Shown here: one piece after another, positions 8,943-17,483 of the stretch
How the letters are laid out: the number at the start of each line of letters is the position of its first letter
How positions within the stretch are numbered: the first letter of the stretch is position 1
Assembly (NCBI RefSeq): GCF_000317555.1
Contig: NC_019745.1
Span: 4,964,001 to 5,028,000 of the forward strand
Direction: 5' to 3'
DNA: 64,000 bases
From: Gloeocapsa sp. PCC 7428
Lineage (GTDB): Bacteria > Cyanobacteriota > Cyanobacteriia > Cyanobacteriales > Chroococcidiopsidaceae
Made by a program: the position numbers and the translations under genes
Notes under the pieces: model-generated
Database searches by the model: none
Seen by the model: only the letters and a program-made list of their open reading frames with translations
Told to the model about the DNA's origin: nothing

Positions 8943-10694
8943 ATGACACAAGCACAGCTACAAGAAAGCGCTAACATTTCTGCCCTAAGTGAGGAACCAG
9001 GGGTAAGAAAATGGCGCGATTACTTCAGCTTTAATACCGATCACAAAGTCATCGGCATTCAATACCTCGTCACAACGTTTATCTTTTACTGTATCGGTGG
9101 TGTTTTAGCTGACTTAGTACGAACCGAACTCAAAACACCAGAAACAGATTTTGTCAGTCCAGAAGTCTACAACAGCTTATTTACGCTCCACGCGACGATT
9201 ATGATTTTCCTGTGGATCGTACCCGCAGGCGCTGGATTTGCGAATTATCTCATCCCCCTGATGATCGGGGCGAAGGATATGGCATTTCCACGCTTGAACG
9301 CGGTTGCCTTTTGGATGATTCCACCTGCTGGACTATTACTGATCAGCAGCTTATTGATTGGTGACGCCCCCGATGCGGGTTGGACGTCCTATCCACCGTT
9401 AAGTTTGGTAACGGGACAGGTAGGCGAAGCGATCTGGATTATGAGCGTCCTGTTGCTGGGAACCTCATCAATTCTGGGCGCAATTAACTTTCTAGTGACC
9501 ATCTGGAAAATGCGCATCCCAGGAATGACGGTTAATCAAATGCCGTTGTTTTGTTGGTCAATGATTGCGACTTCCGCAATTACATTGCTTTCGACTCCTG
9601 TACTCGCCGGTGCGTTAATTCTGTTGGCATTCGATTTACTCGCAGGTACAACGTTTTTTAATCCAACTGGTGGCGGCGATCCAATTGTTTACCAGCATAT
9701 GTTCTGGTTTTATTCGCACCCAGCGGTTTACATCATGATTTTGCCCTTCTTCGGGCTAATTTCCGAAGTTTTGCCTGTCCACGCGCGTAAACCAGTCTTT
9801 GGTTATCAAGCGATCGCTTATTCGAGTTTGGCAATTAGCTTCTTGGGCTTAATCGTCTGGGCGCACCATATGTTTACCAGTGGTATCCCTGGTTGGTTGC
9901 GGATGTTCTTTATGATCACAACGATGATCATCGCTGTACCCACAGGGATCAAAGTTTTTAGCTGGGTCGCTACGGTTTGGGGTGGCAAGTTACGCTTGAA
10001 TAGTGCGATGCTCTTTGCCATGGGCTTTGTCGGAACGTTTGTAATCGGTGGAATTAGCGGCGTTATGTTAGCTGCTGTACCCTTTGATATTCACGTTCAT
10101 GATACGTATTTTGTTGTAGCTCACCTGCACTACGTTCTTTTTGGCGGTAGTGTTTTAGGCATCTTTGCGGGTCTATACCACTGGTTTCCCAAAATGACAG
10201 GGCGAATGCTCAATGAGTTTTGGGGTAAAGTTCACTTTGCACTCACTATCGTGGGCTTAAATATGACCTTCTTGCCGATGCACAAGTTGGGCATGATGGG
10301 TATGAACCGCCGAATTGCGGTATACGATCCTAAATTTGAAACGCTCAATTTCATCTGCACGATGGGTTCTTATCTGCTTGCCGTTTCTACTTTTCCATTC
10401 ATTATTAACGCGATTTGGAGTTGGATGTACGGTCCGAAAGCAGGTAACAACCCTTGGCAAGCACTCACCTTAGAGTGGATGACAACTTCACCACCAGCCA
10501 TCGAGAATTTTGACAAACTACCTGTTCTAGCAACCGGACCTTATGATTACGGTATGAGTAACGGTGACGATGAAGAAGTGGAAAATGTACCCTTCTCAGA
10601 TGAAAAAGAACCTGCTTTAGCAGCTGGTCCTAATTCAGCGTTACGTGCTGATCCCGATCCGAAGGTTGCTGCTAACCCAGAAGACCGTAAGTAA
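8943..10694 (+). CDS. ctaD: Cytochrome c oxidase subunit I
   Basis: A 583-residue catalytic subunit holding heme a, heme a3 and CuB. The CuB/Tyr crosslink motif appears as SHPAVYIMILPFFGLISE, and the heme histidines are in HDTYFVVAHLHYV. Twelve membrane helices are visible. The Glu of the ISEVLP segment places it with A1-type aa3 oxidases. An in-frame GTG at 8886 exists, but the ATG at 8943 (MTQAQLQ) gives the usual N-terminus. The last 60 residues are an acidic, Pro/Ala-rich tail. It follows ctaC by 59 bases. Confidence 0.96.
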   Translation: MTQAQLQESANISALSEEPGVRKWRDYFSFNTDHKVIGIQYLVTTFIFYCIGGVLADLVRTELKTPETDFVSPEVYNSLFTLHATIMIFLWIVPAGAGFANYLIPLMIGAKDMAFPRLNAVAFWMIPPAGLLLISSLLIGDAPDAGWTSYPPLSLVTGQVGEAIWIMSVLLLGTSSILGAINFLVTIWKMRIPGMTVNQMPLFCWSMIATSAITLLSTPVLAGALILLAFDLLAGTTFFNPTGGGDPIVYQHMFWFYSHPAVYIMILPFFGLISEVLPVHARKPVFGYQAIAYSSLAISFLGLIVWAHHMFTSGIPGWLRMFFMITTMIIAVPTGIKVFSWVATVWGGKLRLNSAMLFAMGFVGTFVIGGISGVMLAAVPFDIHVHDTYFVVAHLHYVLFGGSVLGIFAGLYHWFPKMTGRMLNEFWGKVHFALTIVGLNMTFLPMHKLGMMGMNRRIAVYDPKFETLNFICTMGSYLLAVSTFPFIINAIWSWMYGPKAGNNPWQALTLEWMTTSPPAIENFDKLPVLATGPYDYGMSNGDDEEVENVPFSDEKEPALAAGPNSALRADPDPKVAANPEDRK

Positions 10695-10767
10695 CTCGAT
10701 GAATTGTGAGGGATAATTATGAGTCGCTCACAATTCATTACCCGTACATTTGTTATTTAATGAAATC

Positions 10768-11388
10768 ATGCAAAGTCAAACAATTGACCCAGCAAAAACA
10801 GCGCTTAACTATCACCACACTGAAGCCGCAGCGCATCACGAAGAACATCCAGACCATCGCATTACTGGACTCATTATGTTTCTAGTTGCTGAAGGAATGA
10901 TTTTTTTCGGTATGTTTGGTGCTTACTTGGCTTTTCGCTCGGTGCTACCATCATGGCCACCAGAAGGAACACCAGACTTAGAACTGCTGCTACCTGGAGT
11001 CAATACTATAATTCTAATTTCCAGTAGTTTTGTGATTCACAATGCGGACACAGCAATTAAAAAAAATGACGTGTCTGGAATGCGTACGTGGTTAGCAATT
11101 ACTGCGGCGATGGGCGCAATCTTCTTAGCCGGACAGCTTTACGAATACAGTAATTTGGAGTTTGGTCTCACGACCAATTTATTCGCTAGTGCGTTTTATG
11201 TTCTCACTGGCTTCCATGGATTGCACGTATTTATTGGACTCGTTGCAATTTTGGCAGTGTTGTGGCGATCGCGCGTTGCGGGTCACTATTCAAGTGAGAA
11301 ACACTTTGGTGTAGAAGCAGCAGAAATCTATTGGCACTTTGTTGATGTTGTCTGGATTGTCCTATTTGGACTGCTGTACATCCTCTAA
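10768..11388 (+). CDS. ctaE: Cytochrome c oxidase subunit III
   Basis: A 206-residue subunit III with five membrane helices and the conserved glutamate in VAEGMIFFGMFGAYL. The C-terminal helices have FYVLTGFHGLHVFIGL and YWHFVDVVWIVLF, both family signatures. The ATG at 10768 (MQSQTID) is preferred over the upstream in-frame TTG at 10750. It is the last gene of the ctaCDE operon, 73 bases after ctaD, with a terminator following. Confidence 0.95.
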   Translation: MQSQTIDPAKTALNYHHTEAAAHHEEHPDHRITGLIMFLVAEGMIFFGMFGAYLAFRSVLPSWPPEGTPDLELLLPGVNTIILISSSFVIHNADTAIKKNDVSGMRTWLAITAAMGAIFLAGQLYEYSNLEFGLTTNLFASAFYVLTGFHGLHVFIGLVAILAVLWRSRVAGHYSSEKHFGVEAAEIYWHFVDVVWIVLFGLLYIL

Positions 11389-11428
11389 GTCATATTGGTA
11401 ATCGTTTTTACTAGTCCCTAAGCACTTG

Positions 11429-11457
11429 CAAAACCCCTTTCTGGGGTTTTTTATTTG
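11429..11457 (+). terminator. Terminator of the ctaCDE operon
   Basis: The stem AAAACCCC / GGGGTTTT around 11430-11450 with a short TTTCT loop is followed by TTATTTG, about 40 bases after the ctaE stop. Confidence 0.85.
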
Positions 11458-11584
11458 TCAATATGGATACTGTAGCGGTTAGCGATTTCTTCTGTTAGCT
11501 GTTAGCTTCATTAAAAGCCTTACAAGGTAACAGATTTACTCAATAGACTTGTTCTCACCTGAATGCGTCTTGCTATAACTGCTA

Positions 11585-12787
11585 CTATACTGTGTAAACA
11601 TCTTCTTCCGGCAGTCTATCAAACAAACTTTGTTCTTTCAGAATAATGTGATTGTTGCCATCAATGGCAATCTTCCCCTGTTCTTGCAGTTTTCCTAACA
11701 ATCGCGTGATTGTGACTCTGGTTGTTGAACAAGCTTCGGCTAATTCTTGATGCGTGAACCGGACGCTTAAACGAGTTCCTTGAGGAGTTGGTTGCCCAAC
11801 CTCGTGTTTTAGTAGCTGTAATAATTGCTCAAAACGATCTTTAACGCGTCTTTGCCCAAAAATAGCTAACAAAGCTTCGGTCTGCTGTAATCTTTGGTTG
11901 ATTCGCGGTAAAACATTTGCAGCTAGCAACGGCGATGCGGCGAGTTCGCTAAAAGAATAACAGAGTAACTGAACTTGGGAAAGCGCGCTAGCTTGATACG
12001 TATGCAGCGAAGTTAGCTCGACTCCAAATGGCATTCCAGGTCCTGCTAAGCCAACGACTACCTCTTCCCCAGTTTCGCTCAAAGTGCTTAGTTTCACAAT
12101 TCCTTGGTGGACTTGCCAAATCATTTGCGGTTTGAGTGGTATGAGTTCGCCCTTCAAATAAACAAACTTACGGCGATCGCCTGTTAAATCACTCACTTTT
12201 TCTTCGATTGGCTCTATCAAAGGCTGATCTTCAGCAGTTGGACTCCGGTGAATACATACTTGCATTCGGCTTTTCTTACCTTCGTTGTCTATTGCGATCG
12301 CGATTGTGAGTGCGACTTTTAATGGTTCGCTATTACGCGGGCAAAGATTCACTGTCCACTCGATTGATTCTTCTACCTGCTGCGGTTGCATCAACTTGCT
12401 ATAAAGTGCTTGTCTGTCGTTTTCAACAACAAACATCAGAAATGATTTGCCGACTAAAAAGCGCTGCGATACGTTCAACAGTTTAGCCGCCGCCCGATTA
12501 GCTTCCTCGATCCTTCCCGATTTATCTGTAATGATGTAACCCTCAGAAGCAAAATCAAAGAGTTCTCGATAGCGTCGAAGCTGTAATTCTAGTGCTGTTC
12601 GTGTCGCTATCAATTCTTCATTCTTTCGTTGTAACTCATCTACCGTTACCTGTAACTCTTCAGAAATAATGCCCAGATTCGTTAGCGCGATCGGTAACAT
12701 TTCTTTTGGAATTTCTGTTCCATTGTTCAATCGACACAAGCTTTCTATTTGTGTGTGGATTTGTTTAGCAAATTTATCTACATTCAC
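11585..12787 (-). CDS. PAS-CRP/FNR family transcriptional regulator
   Basis: A 400-residue regulator. A helical, coiled-coil-like stretch (about 40-72) is followed by a PAS domain (about 75-180; FDFASEGYIITDKSGRIEEA), then a degenerate CRP-type beta-roll (about 215-320) and a winged HTH (about 330-395; FTHQELAEACSTTRVTITRL). I place the start at a GTG (12785-12787) because GGAGG sits 6 bases upstream; the longer frame to 12964 has no such site. The cNMP pocket motif (FGExxLL, RxA) is not recognisable, so it may sense something other than cAMP, possibly through PAS. It converges on ctaE. Confidence 0.8.
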   Translation of the reverse strand: MNVDKFAKQIHTQIESLCRLNNGTEIPKEMLPIALTNLGIISEELQVTVDELQRKNEELIATRTALELQLRRYRELFDFASEGYIITDKSGRIEEANRAAAKLLNVSQRFLVGKSFLMFVVENDRQALYSKLMQPQQVEESIEWTVNLCPRNSEPLKVALTIAIAIDNEGKKSRMQVCIHRSPTAEDQPLIEPIEEKVSDLTGDRRKFVYLKGELIPLKPQMIWQVHQGIVKLSTLSETGEEVVVGLAGPGMPFGVELTSLHTYQASALSQVQLLCYSFSELAASPLLAANVLPRINQRLQQTEALLAIFGQRRVKDRFEQLLQLLKHEVGQPTPQGTRLSVRFTHQELAEACSTTRVTITRLLGKLQEQGKIAIDGNNHIILKEQSLFDRLPEEDVYTV

Positions 12788-13639
12788 GCGCTGCCTCCAA
12801 CCGTGATGGTAATCTAGCTTGCAGGATAAATAATTTTTTGTGGCTTGACATTCTCCCAAGTGGAGATTTGTCGTTTGAAGTAGCGAAAGCGTTACAAAAT
12901 TTAGAATAACTATTTTTCTCTCACATCTTGCACTTGGTGGTTGAAACCGCCGCCAGACAGACAAAACCCTTAGTTTCTCGTCAGTTTGCGCAGACAGACT
13001 TCGTTCTTATAGCCGCGAATTTTATTTGCTAAGGCTTGGTGCAAGATTTGAGTTTCTCGAAGGTGAGGTTACTAGTAAAGTGCGCATGTAAAAATACTCA
13101 AAATAATTTCTGTATTTTTGAGGAACGCACGCGACTAACACCAAAACCCTTCTTTAGGAAGATGATTTAAATCAGCATTTGATTTTTTGTGACCTAAGAC
13201 TTCGCCTGAGTAAGATTATTTATCATCAATCGTAAATTTCTCAAAGATTGCTATTTTTTTCTTAAGTAACTAGCCCCAAAATTTCAAAAAAATATGTTCG
13301 TTCGTCGAGTAATGCTGACTTTATCGACTTAACTATATTTTATAGTAAAATCAATTTCGAGTTTATAAAATCTAGATGAATGATTGATTGTGAAAGTATA
13401 ATCTTTACTTCTGATAATCAGCAGTTCCTACCATTTAAAATAGTGAATTATAGCGATTTTTTCAATCGTTATATTTTGCGTATAAGATTTGAGAACTAAA
13501 AGTTCACTCACTAAAGTATTCAGAGTAATATATAAATGTAGTATCTATAATTTTGTGTAGTTGACTATTATTATTTAGAGTAATTATTGTTTATATATAA
13601 TATAGTTAATGAATCTTTTCTTATAATTCAGTCAAAAAT
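12788..13639. other. AT-rich intergenic region
   Basis: About 850 bases without a convincing gene, very AT-rich after 13180. It probably includes the promoter of the PAS-CRP gene. A minus-strand frame of about 30 codons near 12985-13080 has no start and no recognised relatives. I see no RNA structure I can name. Confidence 0.4.
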
Positions 13640-13864
13640 ATGAGCGAGTATAAAATTCATGATGAATACAGCTTGGCAGAAGCAGCTGACAGACTGGGAG
13701 AAAGAGCAATGGAACTAGGAATCATTTCTAGTTTTGTAGTGCGGCACTTCCCTGATAGCAGGCAATATTACATTCCCAATGAAAATGAATCCGAGCCACT
13801 TACTCCAGAAGAAGCTTATATGAAGTTGAAAAAACTCGTTGAATCAGCAGAAGCAGGAGCTTGA
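13640..13864 (+). CDS. Small hypothetical protein
   Basis: A 74-residue soluble, acidic protein with no signal peptide or membrane segment. It begins with an ATG in MSEYKIHDEYSLAEAADRLG, and the SLAEAADRLGERAMELG stretch looks helical and amphipathic. I do not recognise a family. Composition is normal for coding DNA and differs from the very AT-rich surroundings. It is a single gene with no operon partner. Confidence 0.6.
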   Translation: MSEYKIHDEYSLAEAADRLGERAMELGIISSFVVRHFPDSRQYYIPNENESEPLTPEEAYMKLKKLVESAEAGA

Positions 13865-13938
13865 GTTGATTGCGACCCACACAAAACTGGTCTGTTGAGG
13901 AGTTTCGCAACTAGTTGTAGGTTTACTTCTGATTTTTT

Positions 13939-14241
13939 TCAGTGGCGAGGGCGTTTCTTTGACACTTTTAACACGGGTAGTGCTTGATGCGAGCTACTAC
14001 TACTAGGTGGTAAGTAACGCGGTGTATTCACTGATTCTGTTGGATAAGGGCGCTGCTGTAACAACCACCAGCGTAAGCCAATCGCTATTCCTACAGTTAC
14101 CAATCCAAACGCAAACAAAGACCAGCGATCGCCTAATCCACCAATAACAGCATCTACCGCTCCCATTGTCACCAATATACTGGGTAGCGGCTCTTTACGG
14201 TATGCAGACTTTATCAATTTCGGTATGGCTGCGTTCATCAC
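13939..14241 (-). CDS. Small membrane protein of unknown function
   Basis: A 100-residue protein with two hydrophobic segments (about 22-40 and 43-62) and a basic, serine-rich tail (SSSSSHQALP, then KVSKKRPRH). No domain is recognised. It lies near the HLIP gene on the same strand, but 175 bases separate them. Function unknown. Confidence 0.6.
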   Translation of the reverse strand: MMNAAIPKLIKSAYRKEPLPSILVTMGAVDAVIGGLGDRWSLFAFGLVTVGIAIGLRWWLLQQRPYPTESVNTPRYLPPSSSSSHQALPVLKVSKKRPRH

Positions 14242-14416
14242 AAATTAATACACTTGAGCTTAGCTATCATCTTAAGACCTACGTTTCTAAGATGGAGGTA
14301 TCTTTATCTAATTTGCATCATTCCTGAAGATGGCAAAATTAATTTTTCTAAGGTTCACTGTCAAGTAGGTTTTGTTTCTACTAGTACTGATAACTTAGAC
14401 GTAAGCGTCTTTTACT

Positions 14417-14590
14417 CTATTTTAGCCCAAGCCAAGCTAATACTCCTTTACCTGTCAAGTATTCAATGACAATAAGGAGTAAAAAGCCAATCATTGCTGC
14501 TCTACCGTTTAAACGTTCGGCGTATTCGTTAAATCCAAACTTGGGTTCCTCTAAATTGGGCGTTGTTGTTGGTTGTGGTTGAGTTGTCAT
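14417..14590 (-). CDS. High-light-inducible protein (one-helix Chl a/b-binding-like)
   Basis: A 57-residue HLIP/Scp read on the minus strand from ATG at 14588-14590 to TAG at 14417. After a Pro/Thr-rich N-terminus comes FGFNEYAERLNGRAAMIGF. This is the chlorophyll-binding ELxNGRxAMxG motif, with Glu and Arg as ligand and ion pair and Asn in place. A single thylakoid helix ending YLTGKGVLAWLGL follows. HLIPs protect photosystems and help insert chlorophyll during PSII assembly. It has normal length for the family and overlaps no other gene. Confidence 0.93.
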   Translation of the reverse strand: MTTQPQPTTTPNLEEPKFGFNEYAERLNGRAAMIGFLLLIVIEYLTGKGVLAWLGLK

Positions 14591-14812
14591 TTGTGAAACC
14601 TCGTTCAGATAGATTGGCTAGGAGAGTTGATTCAGAAGTCAAATTAGATTGTACCCAAAATTACGTTTTCTTTACATTTCTTTACTGTATTGTACAGATA
14701 AAATTGACAAAAGTAGGCTCAAGGTATGGTTCGAGTGAGTGCTAGAAGCTCAATATGTCGCCACTGAAAGCGATCGCGCTTAAGCTAAAAACAGATGAGA
14801 AGATGATAACCA

Positions 14813-15904
14813 ATGGAAATCGGTGTTCCCAAAGAAACAAAGGATCAAGAATTTCGCGTGGGCTTGAGTCCGAGTAGTGTGCGAGTCCTCAAAGAGAATG
14901 GTCATAAGATTTTTGTAGAATCCCAAGCTGGTGTCGGTGCGGGTTTTACCGATGAGGACTATCGTCAAGTGGGAGCAGAAATTGTTTCTACACAAGAGGC
15001 TTGGAATCGGGAACTCGTTGTGAAAGTCAAAGAACCCCTTCAGCCAGAATATCGGTTTCTCCAAAAAGGGCAATTATTATTTACCTATTTGCATCTAGCC
15101 GCCGATCGCGCTTTAACCGAGCATTTAATTGATTGTGGCGTGACGGCGATCGCGTATGAAACGGTAGAAGTAACAAATAGCACAAACAAGCTACCACTGC
15201 TCACACCGATGAGTATTATTGCTGGGCGCTTATCAGTACAATTTGGCGCGCGGTTTCTAGAACGTCAACAAGGAGGGCGCGGGGTTTTGTTAGGCGGCGT
15301 TCCTGGTGTTCGACCTGCGCATGTTGTCATTTTAGGTGGTGGCGTTGTTGGTACTGAAGCGGCGCGAATTGCTGTCGGAATGGGTGCGACTGTCCAAATT
15401 TTAGATGTGAACGTAGAGCGGTTATCTTACCTAGAAACAATCTTTGGCTCTAGAGTCGAGTTGCTTTATAGTAATTCTGCGCAAATTGACGCTGTTGTTC
15501 CCGATGCGGATTTACTCATTGGTGCGGTCTTAGTTCCAGGGAGACGCGCGCCGATTCTAGTAAATCGCGAGTTAGTCGGGCGGATGGGTCCAGGATCGGT
15601 GATTGTTGATGTAGCGGTTGACCAAGGTGGTTGTATCGAGACGTTACGCGCGACAAGTCACACTAAGCCTACGTATGTGGAAGCAGGAGTCGTTCATTAC
15701 GGTGTCCCCAATATGCCTGGGGCTGTACCATGGACGGCAACGCAAGCTTTAAATAATAGTACCTTACCTTATGTTGTGCAATTGGCGAATTTAGGAATGC
15801 AAGCCGTGAAAACAAATCCGGCTTTAGCGGCGGGTGTAAACGTTCAAAATCATCGCCTCGTTCATCCTGCGGTACAAGAAGTGTTTCCTGACCTTGTTCC
15901 ATAG
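14813..15904 (+). CDS. ald: Alanine dehydrogenase
   Basis: A 363-residue enzyme that interconverts L-alanine and pyruvate plus ammonia using NAD. The N-terminus MEIGVPKETKDQEFRVGL is the family signature. The Rossmann motif is at about residues 170-185 (VVILGGGVVGTEAARIA), and the conserved DVAVDQGGCIET and NMPGAVP segments are present. Full length for Ald. It is a stand-alone gene about 85 bases before the ferredoxin-MBL gene on the same strand. Confidence 0.96.
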   Translation: MEIGVPKETKDQEFRVGLSPSSVRVLKENGHKIFVESQAGVGAGFTDEDYRQVGAEIVSTQEAWNRELVVKVKEPLQPEYRFLQKGQLLFTYLHLAADRALTEHLIDCGVTAIAYETVEVTNSTNKLPLLTPMSIIAGRLSVQFGARFLERQQGGRGVLLGGVPGVRPAHVVILGGGVVGTEAARIAVGMGATVQILDVNVERLSYLETIFGSRVELLYSNSAQIDAVVPDADLLIGAVLVPGRRAPILVNRELVGRMGPGSVIVDVAVDQGGCIETLRATSHTKPTYVEAGVVHYGVPNMPGAVPWTATQALNNSTLPYVVQLANLGMQAVKTNPALAAGVNVQNHRLVHPAVQEVFPDLVP

Positions 15905-15990
15905 CAAAAAGGCGAACCAATGTCAAGTGCGCTAGCCTAGAGATAGCCAGTGACTTCTATGCTGTGTCACTGCATTCTAGAGGTTAGATT

Positions 15991-16860
15991 ATGGCTCACC
16001 TAAATCAGCGTCGCCCGCAAAACGTGAGTGGAGACTTTTACGTTGATAACACGTGTATCGATTGCGATACTTGTCGTTGGATGACTCCAGAGGTATTTCG
16101 TCGTATTGGAGGACAGTCAGCAGTTTACCATCAGCCAGACAATGACATCGAGCGACTGCGATCGCTACAAGCACTCTTAGCGTGTCCCACAAGTTCGATT
16201 GGAACAGTAGAGAAGCCCCACGATATTAAACAAGCGCAGCAAAGTTTTCCGATTCGAGTTGCGGAGAATGTATACCACTGCGGCTATCATGCAGAAAACT
16301 CTTATGGCGCAGCAAGTTACTTGATTGTCCGTCCCGAAGGTAATGTGATGGTCGATTCACCTCGGTTTACACCACCGTTGGTAAAGCAAATCGAGAAATT
16401 AGGAGGAATTCGCTATTTGTACCTAACGCATAAAGATGATGTCGCCGATCATCAGAAGTACCACGAGCATTTAGAATGCGATCGCATTTTGCATCATGAT
16501 GATGTCACCTCGAATACTCGCAGTGTAGAAATTCAACTAACAGGTTCAGAACCATTTCAACTCGCCTCAGACTTACTCATCATTCCTGTACCTGGACATA
16601 CGAGAGGTCATACAGTTTTGCTCCACAAACAGTTCCTCTTTACTGGAGATCACCTAGCTTGGTCAGATAATCGTCATTCGCTCGTTGCTTGGCGCGATGT
16701 CTGCTGGTATTCTTGGTCAGAACAAATTCAATCGATGCGGAAGTTGACGAAATACGCTTTTGAGTGGGTATTACCAGGTCACGGACGCAAACACCACGCC
16801 GATGCTGATAAGATGCAATATTTATTACACCAGTGTATTGCCGAAATGGAAGCAGCCTGA
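15991..16860 (+). CDS. Ferredoxin-like domain fused to metallo-beta-lactamase-fold hydrolase
   Basis: A 289-residue two-domain protein. Residues about 15-75 form a small ferredoxin with Cys22, Cys25, Cys28 and Cys65 (CIDCDTC ... ACPTS), enough for one Fe-S cluster. Residues about 88-289 are an MBL fold with VPGHTRGH, FTGDHL and LPGHGR. The usual HxHxDH metal motif is replaced by THKDDVADH (His147, Asp149, Asp150, Asp153, His154). So metal binding must differ or rely on a shifted His/Asp set. The fusion suggests a redox-linked hydrolase or thiol enzyme; the substrate is unknown. Confidence 0.85.
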   Translation: MAHLNQRRPQNVSGDFYVDNTCIDCDTCRWMTPEVFRRIGGQSAVYHQPDNDIERLRSLQALLACPTSSIGTVEKPHDIKQAQQSFPIRVAENVYHCGYHAENSYGAASYLIVRPEGNVMVDSPRFTPPLVKQIEKLGGIRYLYLTHKDDVADHQKYHEHLECDRILHHDDVTSNTRSVEIQLTGSEPFQLASDLLIIPVPGHTRGHTVLLHKQFLFTGDHLAWSDNRHSLVAWRDVCWYSWSEQIQSMRKLTKYAFEWVLPGHGRKHHADADKMQYLLHQCIAEMEAA

Positions 16861-17142
16861 AGGCAACACTTGCGAGAGAACAAAGGTGTAATGTACTATT
16901 AGAGAAGTTATCAAAAATCAAAATTTTGACTCGATGAGCGAAGCGCGATCGCTATTGAGAAAAATTTGAATGTATGTTCTTAAGTTCAAAAAATTTTACT
17001 TTAATTCATATTACTGGTTTATCTAGGGTAGTTCTGTATACAGTAGAGCCTGTGCCTATTGCAAATAAGTGTCACAGCTAGGTAACTCCTATTAGGTATT
17101 TTGGGCTTGGAAGCGTTGAATTTAATACTTCTGTTTGTGCTT
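16861..17142. other. Intergenic region before the MITE-like element
   Basis: AT-rich sequence with one HIP1 site and no coding frame or RNA that I recognise. Confidence 0.35.
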
Positions 17143-17328
17143 ATACCATTTCACTAAATAAGAACTACAGTTAATTTCTCCCTCTGCCCACGCCAGTTTG
17201 ACGCCACTTCTCTCAACGGGGGAACCCCCGCACGAGAGTGGCTCCTCAACGGAGGACACCTCCGCACGCAACTGGCTCCTCTACTTCCTCTGCTACCCAT
17301 TTGTAGCAAATTTAAAGTGAAACGGTAT
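17143..17328. mobile_element. MITE-like element, longer copy with internal tandem repeat
   Basis: The ends are inverted: ATACCATTTCAC at 17143 and GTGAAACGGTAT ending 17328. Both flanks of the element match, in reverse complement, the shorter copy at 39637-39719: the stretch with CTACAGTTAATTTCTCC on one side, and TTTGTAGCAAATTTAAAGTG on the other. No transposase is encoded. The middle carries two tandem 33-34 base units. I infer a non-autonomous element mobilised in trans. Confidence 0.55.
17212..17278. repeat. Two tandem palindromic repeat units
   Basis: The units at 17212-17244 and 17245-17278 share CTCAACGG..G, a central palindrome (GGGGGAACCCCC or GGAGGACACCTCC), CCGCACG, and a GTGGCTC / CTGGCTC end. 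Each can form a hairpin. They are nested inside the MITE-like element and absent from its second copy. Confidence 0.65.
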
Positions 17329-17483
17329 TACTGCGTGCGAACGTGGGTAATATTGCAACAGTTCTTTGTATAAGCGGTGCTTAAAGCAATGAAAGCATAT
17401 TGCCTTCAAGTCTTCTTGAGTTTTGTTGTTTAGCTCTCAATAAACGACACAGATCTTGCTAAATATAAATCTTGAAACATTTT

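Noticed and set aside
12788-12964. Longer N-terminus of the PAS-CRP gene
   Set aside because: The GTG at 12785-12787 has a clear GGAGG site; the extension has no protein-like features.
14254-14469. Plus-strand frame of 71 codons
   Set aside because: It overlaps the HLIP gene on the other strand and shows no family resemblance.
14720-14740. GGTTCGAGTG stretch resembling a tRNA T-loop
   Set aside because: No matching acceptor or anticodon stems around it.
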